Positions 61,850 to 64,000 of a stretch of 64,000 bases of DNA are shown here, piece after piece (positions within the stretch are counted from its first letter, which is position 1; the number at the start of each line of letters is the position of its first letter). Below the pieces are notes generated by a model. It worked only from the letters and a program-made list of their open reading frames with translations. It had not been told where the DNA came from and did no database searches. The translations under genes and the position numbers were made by a program. The stretch is taken from contig JAQCEY010000001.1 in NCBI GenBank assembly GCA_027620075.1, positions 557,615-621,614 on the forward strand. The letters are read 5' to 3'. This stretch comes from Pseudomonadota bacterium (GTDB taxonomy: Bacteria; Pseudomonadota; Alphaproteobacteria; Rickettsiales; UBA6187).

Positions 61850-63045
61850 ACTAATTTAGCCTCCTGCATTATCTTAAAATTATCTAAAAAAGGATTTACT
61901 AAAATAACGTCCGGCATATTAGCAATTCGTTTGTAAAAGCCTTTTGGTCGCAATCCAAGACAAGGAATATGCTCTTTTACAACTAACCTCATTCCAACAG
62001 GCATGGCTCTGGCTATGGATTCTATAACAGACATCTGGTCGGTAAACATGTCAGCTAGAACCATTGTTGAAGCTTCCGGGTCTACATGTAGTGGAAAATA
62101 TATGTACTCATAATTGCCTATTTCATTATGAAAGAACTTAACCTTATTATTTAACGCTTTTCTCGTGTAGTAAAAATATAAGAGATTTTTCTTTAATATA
62201 TCAAGCCCATTGCGCTGTCTTAGAACTCCTTTTGTACCTTCCAATCCAAGCTTTATAGCTACACAGCGAACTAAATCCTTCGCTAAGGTCTTCATTATAC
62301 CCAGATATGAATTATTTTGTTTTAGCTCTTTAATCCAAGATACTGTATCTTGAGGGGCAATAGGTCTTTCCCTGAAATCTTGGATAAATTGCTTGGCTTC
62401 ATCCATTTTATCAGCAACAAGTGATGGGTTTTTTAGAGCTTTGTCAAATAAATCGGTTACAGGGCGCATTGACCAGTAGTTATTGTCATCCATAATGCAG
62501 CAATGCTTTATTCTTGCTATAACAGGCTGCGTAAATGGTATTCCAAAATAATGAGCAACTTCTCCCATTGCGAAAGCTACAGAACCCGCAACACAATAAG
62601 CAAATATAGCATCGGGTCGATGGTTCTCATATTCAGTAAACAAATAATCCAGCAATCCGACTACATAACGCCATCGAGCGTCATCGTTGTTTTTAGTAAG
62701 TTTTATAAGCTCGGTTCGCTCTACAATACCACCACTTACAAAACCAACGCCTATTTCTCGATCGGCTGTAATTATCCTTCTTATGATATTTGTACCAAGC
62801 TTTTTTTCATAATCTTTGAGCTTATCCATATCAAGAGGTGTTTCGAGCCATTTTCTTTCAAGCCCACTTAGCCAGTCATAATTTGAAAATTCAGGGTCTT
62901 TTATTTTATCAAGCTCATCCATTAGGTTTGAACGTGCTGCTACTATTGCTCTGAATTCAGAATTAGGGATTTGTTGGTTTATCTCTTTCGCAATACTTAT
63001 GCTTTGCTCAAAGAATGTGTGTCCTAGTAAAAAGAAAACCCTCAT
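61768..63045 (-). CDS. Capsule/surface-polysaccharide transferase-like protein, N-terminal part
   Basis: A 425-codon frame of which about the first 400 are genuine. It starts RVFFLLGHTFFEQSISIAKEI, a Rossmann-like opening of GT-B-type enzymes, and continues with DAIFAYCVAGSVAFAMGEVA and FPLHVDPEASTMVLADMF, a block common in capsular polysaccharide synthesis proteins, then VVKEHIPCLGLRPKGFY. After EAKLVCTIP the frame shifts (see 61484-61849) and ends in nonsense sequence. Such proteins build surface glycans. The methyltransferase gene lies 25 bases upstream on the same strand. Confidence 0.7.
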   Translation of the reverse strand: MRVFFLLGHTFFEQSISIAKEINQQIPNSEFRAIVAARSNLMDELDKIKDPEFSNYDWLSGLERKWLETPLDMDKLKDYEKKLGTNIIRRIITADREIGVGFVSGGIVERTELIKLTKNNDDARWRYVVGLLDYLFTEYENHRPDAIFAYCVAGSVAFAMGEVAHYFGIPFTQPVIARIKHCCIMDDNNYWSMRPVTDLFDKALKNPSLVADKMDEAKQFIQDFRERPIAPQDTVSWIKELKQNNSYLGIMKTLAKDLVRCVAIKLGLEGTKGVLRQRNGLDILKKNLLYFYYTRKALNNKVKFFHNEIGNYEYIYFPLHVDPEASTMVLADMFTDQMSVIESIARAMPVGMRLVVKEHIPCLGLRPKGFYKRIANMPDVILVNPFLDNFKIMQEAKLVCTIPEPLAGNHSFLVRPPLLSVTYII

Positions 63046-63070
63046 AATTATACTTATCCTATTATAAAGT

Positions 63071-63814
63071 TTAACTTTTAGGAAGGATTAAAGCCCATTC
63101 TTGGAAATATGCTCGCATTTCATTTGTTAACATGAAAGCAAATTTCCTATTAATATTAATCTTTTTGGCTTCATTATATGCCTGCTCATTAATTAAAATT
63201 GGTGATTCAGTTTCAAAAGTAACTTTATGAGTCTTTTTGAAGATTTTGGTTACATACTCTTTTAGATCAGAAATATCAGCATTTTGGGTTTTATGAAGTT
63301 CAACAACAAAGGCTGCATTTTTATATTTTGATGAATCAAGGTTCTTAAGCAGCTCCCACTCACCACCCTCAATATCTATAAGGTGAAAGGCTTTATCTTG
63401 TATATCACTTTGGTTAGCAGCTCTTTTAAAATGCTCCGTGTATTTATCTAGTTCATTGAGTTTTGAAACATTTTTTGCAAAATCAATTTCATTCTCACTT
63501 AGGTCTATACCCAATGTTGGCTTTTTATATTTAAAGGCTACACCATTAGTGTAATAACCGCATCCGCAGCCTATATCGATAAACTTTTCATACTTTTCGA
63601 TATTCTTAGCAATAATGGTTTGCAAGAATAATTCGTATGTCCCTAATACTTGTGCGTATGAAAAGTTAGCAAATATACTTTTGTCTGGCAGACGCATTCC
63701 ACAATATTCACCACTTAAAACCTTTTTTTGTTCTAATAATCTATTTGCGTATTTTTTTCTTACACGTCTGAAAAAGTGCGATAATAGCTTTTCTTCAATC
63801 AATTGAACGGACAT
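63071..63814 (-). CDS. SAM-dependent methyltransferase, FkbM-like
   Basis: A 247-residue methyltransferase. The SAM-binding motif is FIDIGCGCGYYTNGVA (about residues 80-95), followed by TLGIDLSENEIDFAKN and the acidic LIDIEGGEWELLKNL typical of FkbM-type enzymes. FkbM proteins often O-methylate sugars or lipids of surface glycans, which fits the transferase gene behind it. GGAGAC lies 3 bases before the ATG. Confidence 0.8.
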   Translation of the reverse strand: MSVQLIEEKLLSHFFRRVRKKYANRLLEQKKVLSGEYCGMRLPDKSIFANFSYAQVLGTYELFLQTIIAKNIEKYEKFIDIGCGCGYYTNGVAFKYKKPTLGIDLSENEIDFAKNVSKLNELDKYTEHFKRAANQSDIQDKAFHLIDIEGGEWELLKNLDSSKYKNAAFVVELHKTQNADISDLKEYVTKIFKKTHKVTFETESPILINEQAYNEAKKININRKFAFMLTNEMRAYFQEWALILPKS

Positions 63815-63931
63815 TTTGTCTCCAAATTAAATAAATAAGTTTGTATTTTTCATATGTCAGGAAAATAGTCTATAAATATTTACATTACAAATAATTTTAA
63901 ATATTTGCTGTGTTAACCCGCATACAATAAT

Positions 63932-63989
63932 GACCCACTTGATGGGTTAATCTGCGTTCAAAACTGACCCACCTTATGGTGGGTTTTTT
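63932..63989 (+). terminator. Two tandem hairpins, the second a strong terminator
   Basis: ACCCA-CTTGA-TGGGT (about 63935-63949) is followed by ACCCACC-TTAT-GGTGGGT (63967-63984) and TTTTTT. The second has the form of a plus-strand intrinsic terminator. No plus-strand gene lies to its left within 2.6 kb, so either a small RNA ends here or the hairpins belong to a gene beyond the window. Confidence 0.65.
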
Positions 63990-64000
63990 GTTATGTAGTT

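Noticed and set aside
42252-64000. A direct repeat of the tRNA-Phe 3' end that would close the second island
   Set aside because: I looked for the last 18-25 bases of the tRNA by eye through the rest of the window and did not find them, so no right end is annotated.

Overview
The window looks like the chromosome of an AT-rich alphaproteobacterium, probably host-associated and possibly Rickettsiales-like. The evidence is a DUF2336 protein, ThyX in place of ThyA, the tolQRAB-pal order, xseA and purD side by side, large intergenic palindromes, ankyrin-like and coiled-coil proteins with an effector look, and a mitochondrial-carrier-like protein. The taxonomy is inference: there is no rRNA gene in the window.

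Layout. 1-2479 holds the end of one unrecognised gene, an ankyrin-like gene and a small lysine-rich gene. tRNA-Leu(CAA) at 2663 is the left edge of a genomic island (about 2749-11732). The island carries a P4-type integrase, an eroded SIR2-like gene, a tRNA-Arg 3' fragment, a four-gene minus-strand sensory cassette (membrane histidine kinase, periplasmic binding protein, outer-membrane barrel, REC-histidine kinase) and a foreign-looking methyltransferase piece. A copy of the tRNA-Leu 3' end closes it, and a second, more decayed unit with an alpha/beta hydrolase follows to about 13288. 13434-42077 is mostly core chromosome: DEAD-box helicase and cold-shock protein, thyX, tilS, ftsH, cpoB, ndk, a Nudix hydrolase, xseA, purD, a DUF2336 gene, trpS, a putative secreted metallopeptidase, nadA, rlmE, a thioesterase, an orphan TRAP binding protein, pal-tolB-tolA-tolR-tolQ, an rluB-type gene, the carrier-like gene, rsmD and a GST.

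tRNA-Phe(GAA) at 42176 is followed by a second mobile element: integrase, ribbon-helix-helix protein, helix-turn-helix protein, Toprim primase-like protein, DUF3987 protein and small genes. It has the make-up of a P4-like satellite. After it come a lipoprotein, an unrecognised 165-residue protein and a giant RTX/cadherin-type secreted protein (about 3,900 residues, split by a 2-base frameshift). The window ends with a surface-polysaccharide-type gene, also frameshifted, and a methyltransferase.

Themes: two tRNA-associated islands; several genes broken by single stops or small indels; a family of bipartite palindromes starting GTCAT and ending ATGAC between core genes. The most unusual items are the mitochondrial-carrier-like protein inserted between rluB and rsmD, and the sensory cassette that pairs an ABC-type binding protein with two histidine kinases but has no transporter. 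All calls come from reading the sequence by eye; no database search was run.
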